This document shows positions 25,557 through 35,253 of a stretch of 64,000 nt of DNA, piece after piece. Source of the DNA: Lepturacanthus savala (Eukaryota; Chordata; Actinopteri; Scombriformes; Trichiuridae); NCBI GenBank assembly GCA_030544235.1, contig CM060471.1, positions 6,528,348 to 6,592,347 of the forward strand. Reading direction: 5' to 3'. The position numbers and the translations under genes were made by a program. Position 1 is the stretch's first letter. Each line of letters begins with the position of its first letter. The notes below the pieces were generated by a model that saw nothing but the letters and a program-made list of their open reading frames with translations, searched no databases and had not been told where the DNA came from.

Positions 25557-27823
25557 AATGTGCGTATCTTTGGGGGGGGGACTACAAAGATGGCTGCCGT
25601 GGTGGCTGTTCTATGTAGTCCAGGCCATGTGGGGCTCTTTGTCTGTTAAGAACAAAGGGAAAATGGCCGACCGTGTTAATGTGTGTGTGAGTGTGTGTGT
25701 GTGTGTGTAGGCTTAATGTCACTTTGTGTGTGTTTCAAGGTCTCATGTTAAAGAATGGATAGTACCATGCAGGTTGGGACACTAACATCAAACTAAACCT
25801 TCTTACAAACCTAAAACACAGTGAACTGTAGCCTATGATCTCATCACATTAGCAAAGTTCAACAGTCTGGTTTAATCGTGTTTGTTAATGTTCTGTTCTG
25901 CCCAAGTCATGTTACCAGTGGAAAGGAAGAAGAAGGGTTGATCTCTGGTTCTGCTTCCTTGAGTAGCTGGAGATGTTGTTGCAGCTGTGGTGTTTGTTGA
26001 GGAGTAGATCCGTTGTGTAGGTCACGTTGCTCTTTGTTAATCCTTGTCTGGTTGTAGAACCAGGCCTGAGTTTCTTCAGTGCTGCTGGCTGGACGCCGTT
26101 GAGTCCTTGGTCACTTGCAGGTCTGTGAGACGCTGAAAGCAGCTGGATAATCCCTTTTAGAGCAGAGAAGCTGCTGAAGGCTTCTGTCCTGCAGCTTCTC
26201 CTGCTACAGAGTGGTGCTCTGCTGATGAGCAGGAGCCCGGGAGAGAGTTTGAGAGGGGAAAGGCCGGTGCCTTTATACCTCTGGTGACATTCCTTGAAGG
26301 TGTGAAACTGAGTTTCCTGTCGGGGGAAGGGTTACAAGTTCCAGGCTCAGCCAGGCATCTGGCTGAAGATGTTTATCACCTTTGTGGGCACAACAGTACT
26401 TAAGTACAGTTTTGAGGTACTTGTGTATTTCCATGTGATGCCACTAATTTTCAGAGGCAAATACTTTCCTTTCTCCTGCACTATATCTGTCTATATTATG
26501 AAGAGGTAAGATAATAAAATTGAAAATTCTTACTCTTTAAATTGCAATTATGTTATTTCTTTTTATCTTTTGTGCAGGAGTTTTAATATGAATCTCTCCA
26601 ACCTGAACTGCAACATTAAAATGATTTTATTGTGTTTGTTAGTGATAAAAACAAATAGTATAATATACTATAATAATATAAAACAGTCTGTATTATAGTA
26701 CTTTTACTTTTTTTAAAATCCTTTATGACATTGAGAACATTACCATGCTCTATTTGTTATTATTTATTTTAATTGCTTTTTTAATTTATTTACTTTATAG
26801 TTAAGCTTAAAGTGGGAATAAGTCATATTGTTTGCTTTTTTCTAAAATGAAATATTCTAAAAGAATTATTTATTTCTTTCAGTGTTGATTCTGTATAAAT
26901 AAACATATATGATATAAATACAGACAGCTGTGTGTTCATGTGTTGGACACCATTTAACGGGAATGAAGAGTCACACTAATCTATGTTTATTCCCTCAATA
27001 AAACCATCTGTCTGTTCCCCTGCTAACAGTGAATACATGGTGTCATTAGACTAATTTATCATGAATCTCAATGAGCTCACGGGGCTTTAAAATAATTTGC
27101 ATTCACCACGTGGACATACCCCACTTATTGGTATTTAACTCTTCTTTAAAGTTTCCTATGCAGCGAGGGGCTCTGTCCTCTGAGCTCTCCAAAGTCGCCA
27201 GGATTTGCATTCATTCCTGGAAGTTGCTGTTGTGCACGCATGGGGAAACTGCTGTTCGTCAGGCATTAAGTGTAGGAGGATTAATTAATGAGACAGACTC
27301 ACTCCGTTTCACTGTGTTTTAGAGAGTATGTATTCTAAGGCTTTGACTCTGGCTCTGCTGACTTTCACCGCTTTTCAAGGGTACCGCCATACTGTGTTCT
27401 CTGGAAGTCTTAAAGTCGCCAGGATCACTCAAACATCTTTTTTATCTTCTTAAAAAACATTTATAAATGCAGCTAAGTACAAGTACTGGACGCACTAATT
27501 TATTACGTTGCTCAGCTCAGCTCTGAAATGATTCCATCTGTGCTCGGCTGGCTTGTGACATTCCCGTCTCCTCTTTTTTATTTTTTATTTTCCAGAGCGG
27601 TTTGATTGTAGACGCCCGGCTGAAGGAACTCACCCCGACCATGCCGGTCATCTTCATCAGGGCCATCCCTGTGGACAAACAGGAGAGCAGGAACGTCTAC
27701 CAGTGTCCCGTCTACAAGACCCGCCAAAGGGGACCCACCTACGTGTGGACCTTCAACCTGAAGACCAAAGAGAACCCCTCCAAGTGGACCTTAGCTGGAG
27801 TCGCTTTGCTTCTGCAGATCTAG
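1075..27823 (+). CDS. dnah9: Axonemal dynein heavy chain, C-terminal exons (dnah9-like, 5' partial)
   Basis: This is the 3' part of an outer-arm dynein heavy chain, the ATP-driven motor subunit of motile cilia. Eight exons (1075-1302, 6692-6883, 7007-7198, 14422-14592, 18435-18617, 22866-23119, 23886-24021, 27596-27823) have AG/GT borders and join in frame to 1,584 nt, or 527 residues plus TAG. Recognisable blocks are the end of AAA6 (IIPQGILENSIKITNEPP), the lid (FALCYFHAVVAERRKFGPQGW), and the C-terminal domain (GFFNPQSFLTAIMQ, CPVYKTRQRGPTYVWTFNLK) with the LLLQI terminus. DNAH9, DNAH11 and DNAH17 are close relatives. I chose dnah9 from residues such as VALQEC, SWTKRAYPS and FVLPS, and from the neighbouring shisa6. 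About 88% of the protein, including the AAA1-AAA4 nucleotide sites and the microtubule-binding stalk, lies upstream of the window. No frameshift or stop is seen. Confidence 0.85.
1557..1591. repeat. (AT)n microsatellite
   Basis: About 17 uninterrupted AT dinucleotides in the intron after the first exon. Confidence 0.95.
2245..2480. mobile_element. Possible truncated hAT-type element
   Basis: It begins CAGTGGTTCTCAAAGTAGGG and continues with a small palindrome (GGACCCCTAGGGGTCC). This start is common at hAT-type non-autonomous elements. No matching right end (GAGAACCACTG) was found, so the limits are guesses. Confidence 0.35.
3491..3518. repeat. Poly(A) run
   Basis: 28 consecutive A residues. 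No retroposon body is recognised immediately upstream. Confidence 0.9.
3655..4150 (+). repeat. Dispersed AGTA-rich repeat, copy 1
   Basis: AAGTA/AGTACT-rich sequence. Its right part (about 4030-4135), when reverse-complemented, aligns with 26398-26490: both share a CAGTTTTGA.GTA start, TTTCAGAGG..A in the middle and CTTTCTCCT.CACT. It therefore represents a repeat family present twice here in opposite orientations. The class is unknown. Confidence 0.5.
4631..5479. mobile_element. Tc1-like element rearranged into a fold-back
   Basis: It is flanked by TA on both sides (4629-4630, 5480-5481). The left arm (4631-4980) and right arm (5217-5479) are inverted copies of the same transposon 3' end, including the terminal repeat and the C-terminal end of the transposase. 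The right arm lacks about 70 bp present in the left. The centre (4981-5216) is transposase-derived sequence in plus orientation, with the motif SPDLNPIENVW readable in one frame near 5158-5192. The element is not coding-competent. Confidence 0.75.
6692..6883 (+). CDS. dnah9: dnah9 exon: dynein AAA lid region
   Basis: This exon has 192 nt and 64 codons, phase 0 at both ends. The acceptor is ttgttttgcag and the donor AAG/gtgcgt. It contains MCARENEFKSILFALCYFHA and WNRSYPFNTGDL, the helical lid following AAA6 in axonemal heavy chains. Confidence 0.94.
7007..7198 (+). CDS. dnah9: dnah9 exon: lid continued
   Basis: This exon has 192 nt and 64 codons, phase 0 at both ends, and lies only 123 nt after the previous exon. 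The acceptor is tgattcccag and the donor CAG/gtgagg. It contains VPYDDLRYLFGEIMYGGHIT, DDWDRRLCRTYL and APGFPVPGNMDY, a near-invariant dynein block. Confidence 0.94.
8214..8452 (+). repeat. Dispersed repeat, copy 1 (pairs with 58121-58392)
   Basis: It contains TTATGTTGCTGTTACAGAGC followed by AAATATAGTTAGAATATTG. A closely similar stretch occurs reverse-complemented at 58121-58392, with flanking similarity over roughly 240 bp. No terminal repeats were defined, so the class is unknown. Confidence 0.6.
9687..10232. mobile_element. Putative hAT-type non-autonomous element
   Basis: The ends are short inverted repeats: CAGGGTTCTT at left and, reversed, CAGGGTTCCT at right. The subterminal sequence is rich in TTTAAAGACC/TTTAAGACTT, as in a common fish repeat. 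The flanking 8-mers do not match, so the duplication has decayed or an end is misplaced. Confidence 0.5.
13635..14385. mobile_element. hAT-type element with perfect 8-bp duplication
   Basis: A 751-bp element starts TAGGGCTGTCA and ends TGACAGCCCTA, a perfect 11-bp inverted repeat. The 8-bp duplication ATTGTGAT flanks it at 13627-13634 and 14386-14393. Subterminal TTAATCGCGATTAA-type motifs are present at both ends. It contains two adjacent palindromes (13835-13893). A weak BED-finger-like reading on the minus strand near 14100-14230 hints at transposase ancestry but is degenerate. Its right end lies 36 nt before a dynein exon. Confidence 0.88.
14422..14592 (+). CDS. dnah9: dnah9 exon: start of dynein C-terminal domain
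   Basis: This exon has 171 nt and 57 codons, phase 0 at both ends. The acceptor is tgtgccccag and the donor AAG/gtaaag. It contains YGLHPNAEIGFLTQTSEKLF, then a glycine-rich variable loop (GGVGEGGG) and REEK. A hAT-type element ends 36 nt upstream of this exon. Confidence 0.93.
15335..15375. repeat. (TA)n microsatellite
   Basis: About 20 TA dinucleotides within the intron after the exon at 14422. Confidence 0.95.
16145..16179. repeat. (ATT)n microsatellite
   Basis: About 11 ATT trinucleotides. Confidence 0.95.
17085..17165. repeat. Degenerate short tandem repeat (TAACTACCTAA type)
   Basis: Five to six imperfect copies of a 10-17 bp unit resembling ATAACTACCTAATA. Confidence 0.65.
17562..17760. 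repeat. Fragment of a common teleost dispersed repeat
   Basis: It starts AGTCAAGTCAAGTCAATTTT, continues TATTTATATAGCTC, and later reads CCTTAGACCCTCACAT and GACCTTTAACGGGGAAAA. I recognise this as a frequent fish retroposon-like fragment, but the class is not certain. Confidence 0.4.
18435..18617 (+). CDS. dnah9: dnah9 exon: C-terminal domain helices
   Basis: This exon has 183 nt and 61 codons, phase 0 at both ends. The acceptor (caattcatttaaag) has a poor pyrimidine tract; the donor is AAG/gtgagg. It contains LEEIMEKLPEEFNMAELL, ERTPYQVVALQECERMN and RSLRELSLGLK, the helical start of the dynein C-terminal domain. Confidence 0.93.
19288..19891. mobile_element. hAT-type non-autonomous element
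   Basis: It starts CAGGGATGTCAAA and ends TTTGACACCCCTG, near-perfect 13-bp inverted repeats. The flanking octamers are GGTCAAAG and GGTTAAAG (7 of 8 match). It is the same family as the relic at 36170-36604: both share TGGACCAGTT, AATATGGAATA, ATCTCTCCTG and the right end. Confidence 0.75.
21690..22010. repeat. Degenerate AT-rich tandem repeat
   Basis: Two to three diverged copies of a roughly 115-130 bp unit. Each includes GAGTTACTTCAACTTATTAAT-like text, then CTTAATTAATTTA and GGTGTTACC/GGTGTTTCC. AATTAAGTTGATT recurs several times. Confidence 0.65.
22866..23119 (+). CDS. dnah9: dnah9 exon: C-terminal domain core
   Basis: This exon has 254 nt and ends after two bases of a codon. The acceptor is atcttcag and the donor AG/gtagcg. 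It contains GELTMTSDMENIQNAIF, SWTKRAYPSMSGLALWF and LAGFFNPQSFLTAIMQAMAR. The last motif is a hallmark of the dynein C-terminal domain. Confidence 0.95.
23167..23849. mobile_element. hAT-type non-autonomous element
   Basis: It is 683 bp, starting CAGTGTTTGG and ending CCCAACACTG, which form an imperfect inverted repeat. The flanking octamers are CTAATCTG and CTGATCTG (7 of 8 match). The interior has repeated GTAATG/ACATTAC motifs. It fills most of the 766-nt intron and ends 36 nt before the exon at 23886. Confidence 0.75.
23886..24021 (+). CDS. dnah9: dnah9 exon: C-terminal domain
   Basis: This exon has 136 nt. Its first base completes the split arginine codon and it ends between codons. 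The acceptor is tggttggtag and the donor CAG/gtaaat. It contains NEWPLDSMGLQCDVTKKN, SPPREGAYVHGLYMEGARWD. A hAT-type element ends 36 nt upstream. Confidence 0.94.
25065..26395 (-). mobile_element. Putative solo LTR (1.33 kb)
   Basis: It is bounded by TGTTGTGC and GCACAACA, the TG...CA inverted ends typical of LTRs, and flanked by GTAC on both sides (25061-25064, 26396-26399). On the minus strand a TATAAAG box (26271-26277) lies about 120 bp inside one end and AATAAA (25414-25419) lies near the other, which fits a minus-oriented LTR. It contains a long (TG)n run. There is no coding sequence. A non-autonomous DNA element with the same ends is the main alternative. Confidence 0.6.
25501..25554. 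repeat. (TG)n(CG)n microsatellite
   Basis: About 22 TG units followed by four CG units; a second, shorter (TG)n lies at about 25682-25708. Both are inside the putative solo LTR. Confidence 0.95.
26396..26730 (-). repeat. Dispersed AGTA-rich repeat, copy 2
   Basis: It begins GTACTTAAGTACAGTTTTGA and aligns with the reverse complement of 4030-4135. Its left part is probably split from this by the solo LTR, since 24985-25064 is full of AAGTAC/TTAAGT motifs. Confidence 0.5.
27596..27823 (+). CDS. dnah9: dnah9 terminal exon with stop codon
   Basis: This exon has 228 nt, 75 codons plus TAG at 27821-27823. The acceptor ttttccag follows a long pyrimidine tract. It contains VIFIRAIPVDKQ, NVYQCPVYKTRQRGPTYVW and the terminus WTLAGVALLLQI. 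Ending a few residues after this motif is normal for axonemal heavy chains, so the C-terminus is complete. Confidence 0.95.
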   Translation, partial: SGLIVDARLKELTPTMPVIFIRAIPVDKQESRNVYQCPVYKTRQRGPTYVWTFNLKTKENPSKWTLAGVALLLQI

Positions 27824-28360
27824 CAGGTTAAAGGGGCTTTATTGTAAAGGTGGTGGTGTTACAGGGTCAAAGGTCACATCCCAAATGGACCAAATATTTT
27901 AACATGAGTCTATGTGACTTTTGAATGGCTAAATAACTCCAGATCCTTTTTAGGATTAAAAAGGTGACCACATACTTGGATTTGCTGCTACAGCCTTTCT
28001 TGGTCCAGCTTATTAAAGTTGTGATCAGATAGCAAACGTTATATTAGACTCTTCTGTGCTTGTGCTGCTGTTAAAACAACTCTCTGGAAATCCAGAAACT
28101 CGACAGAAACAGAACTCAGCAGCTGAAGCAGGAACTTAAACTCCCCTTCAAGCGTTCCCGTTTGTGCAATATGTTAGAACCATGAAAAATTAGACAAATG
28201 AGTCTCATCACAGATTCAAAAACAGCTGCAGCGTACAAAGACACAATGTTCACACGCAAGGAGACAAACAGTTGCTGTGATGCTCTCATTATTTACCGTG
28301 CTTCGAATGAATTTAATTAATACTTGCAAAAGAGACAAATGCAACGTGGGCGAATCAGCA

Positions 28361-28366
28361 AATAAA
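28361..28366 (+). promoter_or_regulatory. Candidate dnah9 polyadenylation signal
   Basis: This is the first canonical AATAAA on the plus strand after the dnah9 stop, 538 nt downstream. An ATTAAA variant at 28012-28017 is an equally possible choice. Neither is supported by anything beyond the hexamer. Confidence 0.25.
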
Positions 28367-28429
28367 TTAGCGCATAAACAGAAAAAAATGTTTCTCATTA
28401 AAAGTCACACATTTTACACATTTCTTGTG

Positions 28430-28765
28430 TTTTATTTGAAGTTTTGATGTCACTAACAAGATACATTTGTGGTAAAATTATCTGAATATAGTTTTATATC
28501 TTCTCTGTAGCTGTAGAAAGAACAGGTTGTTTTGTGTCTGTCTCATTCATAATAATGAGCCTCTTCTCTGATTGGCTGAAATTGAATGGGGAGGTGGGCG
28601 GTGGCTATATAGTTGTGACATCACAAGCTCTAATGGATGGTTTTAAGGTTCAGTTTCTGAATGCAGGCTGTGTGCATTTCTCTGTGGATTTTGAAATAAA
28701 ATATGATTATTCAAATCTCACTTTCTACAATACAGGGCGTTTACCTTTGTATTGTTTTCTTGTCA
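28430..28765 (+). repeat. Probable dispersed teleost repeat
   Basis: CTGATTGGCTG, TGTGACATCACAAGCT, GGTTCAGTTTCTGAATGCAG and CTGTGTGCATTTCTCTGTGG occur in the order I know from a common fish repeat. The short open frame across it is not considered a gene. The limits are approximate. Confidence 0.4.
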
Positions 28766-30302
28766 ACAGTGCAGCTTTTATCCTCCAGGGTCAAAGTTGA
28801 CGTGATCTGGTTTGATCTGGTTAATTAACTTCATTCCAACTTAACACCACAATTCATATGTTTCTTTTTGGAATTTATCTTAAATGTGTTCTCTAGAAAC
28901 GTTGGTCCGTATGTAGGGAAAAGTTGAGAAAAACTTGGGTTTACACACCTGCAGCTTTGAAGTTTCTCCTGATCTTGCTGCTTTCATCTTCTCAACTTGC
29001 TCGCTCATAGTTTTATCCATTTTTGAGACGAGTCAGGAAGCCAACAACGTTCATTTTAACAACCATAAGTATCCAGTGGCAGTTTTGACTTCACATCACT
29101 TGCACCTGGGAACTATTCTGAGAAACTTTAATGTTTTCAGTGGTTTTGCAAGTTTTTTTTCAGTACCTGAAAAACTTTCCCAGGTGGAAATCAACAGCAG
29201 CATTAATCATTATAAATCCATAAGTTAACTAATAAATACATGTTTGTTATTTAATACTGAGTCTACATGAAGATAATTTGTCCTCTATAAGGCACCTGAC
29301 TCAAGAGAATATTGGAAAATGTAAAGAAATTCACTTTTATATTATATTGTAGCTGACAATTAGAGCCACACTTTTCTACACAAGTTCCATAGTATTATCC
29401 CTATTTGTGGATGTATATGTGCAAAAATGACCGTTAAATGCATCTTTGATGTAGTCTATAGACTGTACTTTAACTGTTGTGTCTAAGTTATAAAAATATT
29501 AATTATCTGTGCTTGTGCAGGAATTCGCATGAATCATTTTTTTCAAGAAGGTGTTGCATAGCTGTAGCTGGTTGGGGAATATCACAGAATAAATTTAACT
29601 AATGGATGATTTCACACATATATAACACTACCTACACCATGTACGCATTTATTTTCTAATAACATAATGGTGTCTTAATTGATCACACACAGTTTATATT
29701 TTTCTATGTGTACGTGAGTAACTCTCAGAAAACTCCCTGAATAAAGATGCTTTATCTTGTCGGTCCAGATTGTGCATTCTGTTTTATTTTCACATACTCT
29801 TGGATACATCCCATTTTAGTGGCAATACGCAGTCATTCCCATCCTATCTCCTGTTTCCAGTAGTCCTGCGTCTTCTCTTCCAAGTCTTTACACCAGCTCT
29901 CTCCCTCCTCCTTCAAAAAACACTTTCCAAAGCAGAAAGTGTGGAGTCTCACAGATATATCCCTCAACAACATGTACAGTGGGTGCACACGCTACAGTAT
30001 AACCCAGCTTAAAAAAATAAATAAATAAACCTCCCTCCTCTTCCTCCTTGTTCTCTTGCTGCCTCAGCCCAGGTTCCCCGGCGTCTCCTTTATCTGCTTA
30101 TTGGGGATTCTTAACAATGCGCTCAGAGACACAGCGGCTTTAGGAGGAGGAGCAGATGAGGGAAAGTAGGAGGAGGAATACGATGATGCAGGGTGAGGCA
30201 ATTTATGTAGAGCTCACAAATTACACCTTCAGGTTGGATTATCATGAAAATAGATTCTGCTTGTGTGGACACGTGTAGTGCAGCAGCAAATGTGTAGTTA
30301 TA

Positions 30303-30835
30303 CAGTTGTGTTCAAAATAATAGCAGTATGTTTAAAAATGTGAGTAATCTGCATATTATATATGATGAATCAAAATATGAATAAAAATGTGTCAATTTTG
30401 TAATTACACAAAATGAAGAAAAAATAGGCTGTACAGAATAATGAAGTAAATATCTGCTGAGCATTTTATCCAAAAATGCAATTCTATCAGACCCAGCAGG
30501 TCCCCCTGTGTTAAAAAAAGACTCACAATTTCCCTGCATTACTTGGTTTTACCTCAGAAACAACATTTTTGACTTCAACCCACAAGTTTTCAAAGGAACT
30601 AAGGTCCAGGGATTGGGTAGACCACTGCAGAACTTCAATTTTGTTGGTCTGGAACCAAGATACTGTTGGTTCACTGGTGTGTTTGGGGTTAGTTGGCTTG
30701 TTGAAACTCTTATTTCAGGGGCATTTCCTCTCCAGCATAAGGCAACATGACCTCTTCGGGTATTTTGGTATAGGCAAACTGATCCATGATCCCTTGTAAG
30801 GATTTTGGCTTTACTCACGTTTGTAAACATACAAC
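30303..30835 (-). mobile_element. Truncated Tc1-like element (same family as 41719-42424)
   Basis: The left end TACAGTTGTGTTCAAAATAA matches the TA-flanked end of the 41.7-kb copy. A minus-strand translation keeps NTPVNQQYLGSRPTKLKF, which corresponds to NTPVNQQHRGSRPTQLVLK in the other copy. At the right it retains GGATTTTGGCTTTACTCA and then stops resembling the family, so the right terminal repeat is damaged. Confidence 0.6.
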
Positions 30836-32404
30836 TGTTCATGTCCAGCTTTCTACTCAAGCATATCACAGATAAAAACTATGAGACTCAAGGTTCTTTC
30901 TACTCTTTGAGTTTTTGATGGTTTTGGACAAAATGTGGCCATAAATGATTGAAACAGTTCTTGTGCAGAGCTGCTGCATGATCCATTTACGACATTTTTA
31001 TGATTTTTCTGTTTCTACTGTCTACTCACACTACAACCACTGCTGATATGACTGTTTTAGTCTAATTATACATAACATGGAGCAAAAAGGCTCCGGCATT
31101 CAAAACACCCATGATTCTCAATACCTGCAGAAAAAAAAGGCTCTTGCAGATAATTGACTGCAATGTATATAATTTCAGTGAGAAGGACCTCCACAGGGCT
31201 GACAATAAAAAGAGACGGTTTATTACTCCTGAGGAACATTAACACACTGAACAAAATCAAACATCCCTGACAGTTAGTGGCAATGTATTTTAAGACTGAC
31301 TGGATGAGTATTAGAAAAATTAATAGGTGTGCACTAAACTCAATTAGCTTCCAGGCTAGCTGCCATTCTCTCCTTTACACTGCCTGTTTATACAGTCATG
31401 GGCACTCACCCAGTTGGTCCATTTCAGCACCGTGGTCACAGAAGAGTTGGCGTGTCTGCACACACAAAGCTGCCTGCTGCCACACTGACAAGCCACTGGA
31501 GGACCAAACTCTCTATCCTTCCAAGTAGGTCCCAAGACTCAATCAGTACAGATGCCATGGACTATATAAATAATGGCTGTAGCCACCATGATATCGCGTT
31601 AATTTGGAGACAGTGTGACTGTCACTATCTTGTTTGTTGGAGACAAAGTGACTACATTTTGATAAGACTGAGGAAATGTATCTAGCACACAGCTAACAGG
31701 GAGTCACTTGTCACTTGTAGTGTATTTTCCACCTCTTAATTTGCTTAAATCTAAATTAATCTAAAGAACTTTACTTGTTTGGAGTAATAGTGTAGATAGA
31801 ATAGGTAACCTACAACCAAGGGAGTATATTGTCTCTTCCTGTCTTGTAAAATGAGAAACCGTGTGAATGTAAATCTTTTAAGAATGGAAGCTGGGCATGC
31901 AATTGGTAAAAATGGCCAAAGGGGCTGAAAGGCCTGCAGCCCAGGTCAAAGGTCAAAGTCATATGTTTTACTTTTTTTATACTGTCTCAAGGTGACTGGC
32001 CAGCAAAAATAGGATCTAATTATGAGTTAATAAAGATTGTTTGAAAGTTTCACCAGGTATAGACAGTCTGGATTGTTTGGAGGAGTGGACTTAAGAACAG
32101 TATATAAAGAAGATGTTTGGGATGAATTGGGAGGGGTCTCATATTGGCACAGATGCTCTCCAAGATTCAGCATTATAGGGAGAGATCTACAATTTGGCCC
32201 CAGAGATTCTCTCAGATTCCAGATTCAGCATTATTTTACACTGTTCTTTTTGGAATAAAATTAAATTTGAGTAAGAGAAGACATGGCGGGTGGTAAGTTC
32301 TTTCCCCATCAAGTAACTTCTTTCATCAGCACATCAAGAATTTTACCACAATGCAGTCAATGTATAGCTTATAAAACTGTGTAAATTTATTGTTTCAGCC
32401 ATTA

Positions 32405-33460
32405 ATAGCTAAACCCCTGGCAACAAAAGTGAGAACACCCCTAAGGGAAAATGCCAAAAGTGTAAATTTTTCATGCGGCTACCATTTTTTTCCAGCACTG
32501 CCTTAACTGTGTTGGAGTTCACCAGAACTTCACAGGTTTCCACTGCAATCCTCTTCCACTCCTCCATGACATCATAGAGCTGGCGGTTATCCAAGACCTC
32601 CTCCACCTTCCATTTTAGCATGCCCCAGAGATGTTCAATGGGGTTTTAGCTCTGGACACATGTTAGACAGTCCCATCATCTTAACCCTCATCTTCTTTAG
32701 CAAGGCAGTCGTCTGGTTGTCTTGGAGGTGTGTTTGGGGTATTCTAACATTAACGTGTTGGAATGCTCCCCTGTGGCTCCGTTTCTGGAAGGAGGGGATC
32801 ATGCTCTGCTTCAGTACCACAGTTCATGGTTCCTTCAATGAACTGTAGCACTGCTCCCCAGTGCTGTTAGAACTAATGCAGCTCCAGACCGTGACACTCC
32901 CACCATCATGCTTGACAAGACACACTTGTCCCTGTACTCCTTACCTGGTTGCTGCCACACATGCTTGACACCATCTCAACCAAATAAATTTATGTTGGTC
33001 TCATCAGACCACAGGACACGGTTCCACTAATACATGTTCCCACCTTGCTTGTGTTCAGCAAACTGTTTAAGGCTTTTTTGTGCATCATCTTCAGAAGAGG
33101 CTTCCTTCTGGGGTGACAGCCATACAGACCGGTTTGATGCAGTTCGTGGTGTATGGTCTGAGCACTGACAGGCTGACCTACCACCCCTTCAACCTCTGCA
33201 GCAGCACTGGCAGCACTCTTAGGTCTATTTTCCAAAAACAACATCTGGATATGATTCCCTCAACTTCTGTTGGCCAACCATGGCTAGGCCTGTTCTGAGT
33301 GGATCCTGTCTTGTTAAACCACTGGATGGCCTTGACCACTGTGCTGCAGCTCAGTTTCAGAATGTTGACTTCTTATAACCATCTTTACAAGGAGCAAAAA
33401 GTGTTTATTTTTTAGGTCTTCAGAGAGTTCTTTTCCATGAGGTGCCATGTTAAATTTCCA
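32405..33460 (-). pseudogene. Decayed Tc1-like transposase
   Basis: Read on the minus strand, broken pieces of a Tc1 transposase occur in the proper order. They are an N-terminal MAPHGKELSEDLKNK near 33446, a middle GTVSCGLMRPT (counterpart of the RVLWSDET block) near 33000, ILTTALLKKMRVKMM-type sequence near 32690, and a C-terminal DVMEEWKRIA...KAVLEKNGSRMKN near 32470. Several frame changes and stops separate them, so no intact enzyme is encoded. The left end, CCCCTGGCAACAAAAGTGAG, resembles a Tc1 terminus. Confidence 0.7.
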
Positions 33461-33481
33461 GTATGGGAGAGTGGGTTCTCT

Positions 33482-33702
33482 CCAGGTTCTCTGACTTCCT
33501 CCCATAGTCCAAAGACATACCTAGGTTAATTGGAGACTCTAAAATGCCTGTAGGTGTGAGTGAATAGTGAGTGCCCCATTATAGGCTGGTGACCAGTCTG
33601 TGCTGTATCCCTGCCTCTCGCCCAAAGTATGGTGGGATTGGCTCCAGCCGACCCCTGTGACCCTGGTGAGGAAAAAGCAGGTATAGACTATGACTGACTG
33701 AC
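33482..33702 (+). repeat. Retroposon-like tail, copy 1 (with GACT tail)
   Basis: It contains CCTCCCATAGTCCAAAGACAT, GGTTAATTGGAGACTCTAAA and CCCTGCCTCTCGCCC, then ends in (GACT)n. A second copy with the same order and the same tail is at 44386-44610. This is a frequent fish retroposon 3' region; the exact family was not determined. Confidence 0.6.
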
Positions 33703-35253
33703 AGTAAAATGGAATAGGTTTACAATTCAATAGATTTGAGAGCATATGTATCAAGATTCAAATAAAAAAATGTTTTAATTTAAGTAAACCCAACAAAATT
33801 GCAAAACTTTGTTTTAAAATCTAAAAGTTTGTTTTATTAGCAAAATCTAATCTATTGTTTGCAATTCAAAAACATTATTTAATAATCCAAAGGTTTGCTT
33901 GCTGATTTATGTAGTTAATTTGGGTTAGGATTGGATTAGCTTTAGTGAGTAGGGTTCGGGGTTAGGTTTATAGTTAGAACCCACAACCCCAAACCCTAAC
34001 TCTATTGGACAAAATATTTGATTTTGCATCATAGTCAATTATTTAATTTACTTACAATAAATATTTTTGATTCAAGTTTTGATAATTTGGCTCTCAAACC
34101 TTTGTTTTGGCTGCTGTTCTGTTTTATGCATAATATATGAACAAATGGCTCCATAGTTGACTCCCTTCTTCAAGTGGACATTCAAGAAACTGCAGTTTTT
34201 GACACTTCATTTTCCAGCATTTGGAGGTTGCTGCTTCGATAGATGACAATGAAACCTTTAACAAAGGGTCAGATCTCTCTCTGCACCCTCAGATCTGCCG
34301 GCAGCTCTCTCCTCTTACTTCTCTTTGCTTCTCTGGGCTCTTGTGGTCTAATGTCAGAGCCAACTAAAACACTGTTTAATGCATTATGTGTAATTAAGCT
34401 CTTGTGTTTCTGGTTTTGGAGAGGCTAATAAAAAAGGATTGAACCTCCCAAACTCTTAATCATTGGTATGTGTGTCATTTATAGTGGTGTAGGGCTCTGA
34501 TTTGGAGCTTTCAAGAGTCCTCCAACCTCCAGATCAGCTGTTGTCCTGGTCTAAGAAAAAAAACCCACAGATGCATGTAACAGCGCTCCAGAGCACTTAA
34601 TGATCAGCTCTTTAAACCATGGCAGCCACAGAGTTCCAGTCTCGAAAGGCTAAAAGCAGCACTGCGATTCATATTTCATATTTGTAGGTGATACGAGTGT
34701 TCTTGGCATGCTGCTGAGGAGAGGATGCTGGAGTCGAAAGAGGGGAAATCTATCAAAAGGGTTCATGCTCAGAATGGAAAAGAAGGCACCTTTAATCATC
34801 TGCTTGTGTGAGACGTCAGGCGGTTGCTAGGTTACAGGTCAGTCCAGTGAAGCTACTAATGTGAATACTATAGAGATGCCTTGCTGTGTATAATATGTAT
34901 GCATGCAGTATTCTAATCTCAGTGAAATGTGATAATGTGATTGTGAGGCTTAACAATAATTAGTAATAACCATGGAGATGATGCCTCAAATTCCCAGTTG
35001 TTCACTGAATGCATGTGAATCTACTAAATCATTCTTTACATATTTTTCATACCCATAAACTGACAAAATGATCCTCAGAAGGAAGTTGAATCATCGTGAG
35101 GTCGTCTGGTGGAGGTCAGACCTGCTATTGACACTTTCGGTTGCCATTTTTCTTCTTTTCAGTGGGCAAAGTGGTCTCCTCTGGGCTGTTTTTGCACTAC
35201 ATTGCCCAGAAACCACCTGTGAGGGTTCGCCACCAGGGAAGTTGTATGTAAAA

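Larger units (their letters stand above)
24022..27595. other. dnah9 last intron (3.6 kb)
   Basis: It is dominated by the putative solo LTR and the split AGTA-rich repeat. The open frames at 24200-24797 are judged chance. Confidence 0.6.
27824..35245. other. Intergenic region after dnah9, left of the LTR element
   Basis: It contains the presumed dnah9 3' UTR, a dispersed repeat, two Tc1 relics and a retroposon tail. A TATAAA (about 32101) and AATAAA (about 32254) pair at 31.9-32.3 kb could belong to another LTR, but its ends were not found. No host gene is seen. Confidence 0.55.

Noticed and set aside
31860..32310. Possible second solo LTR with TATATAAAG near 32100 and AATAAA near 32254
   Set aside because: The promoter-to-polyadenylation spacing is suggestive, but I could not find TG/CA ends or a target duplication.
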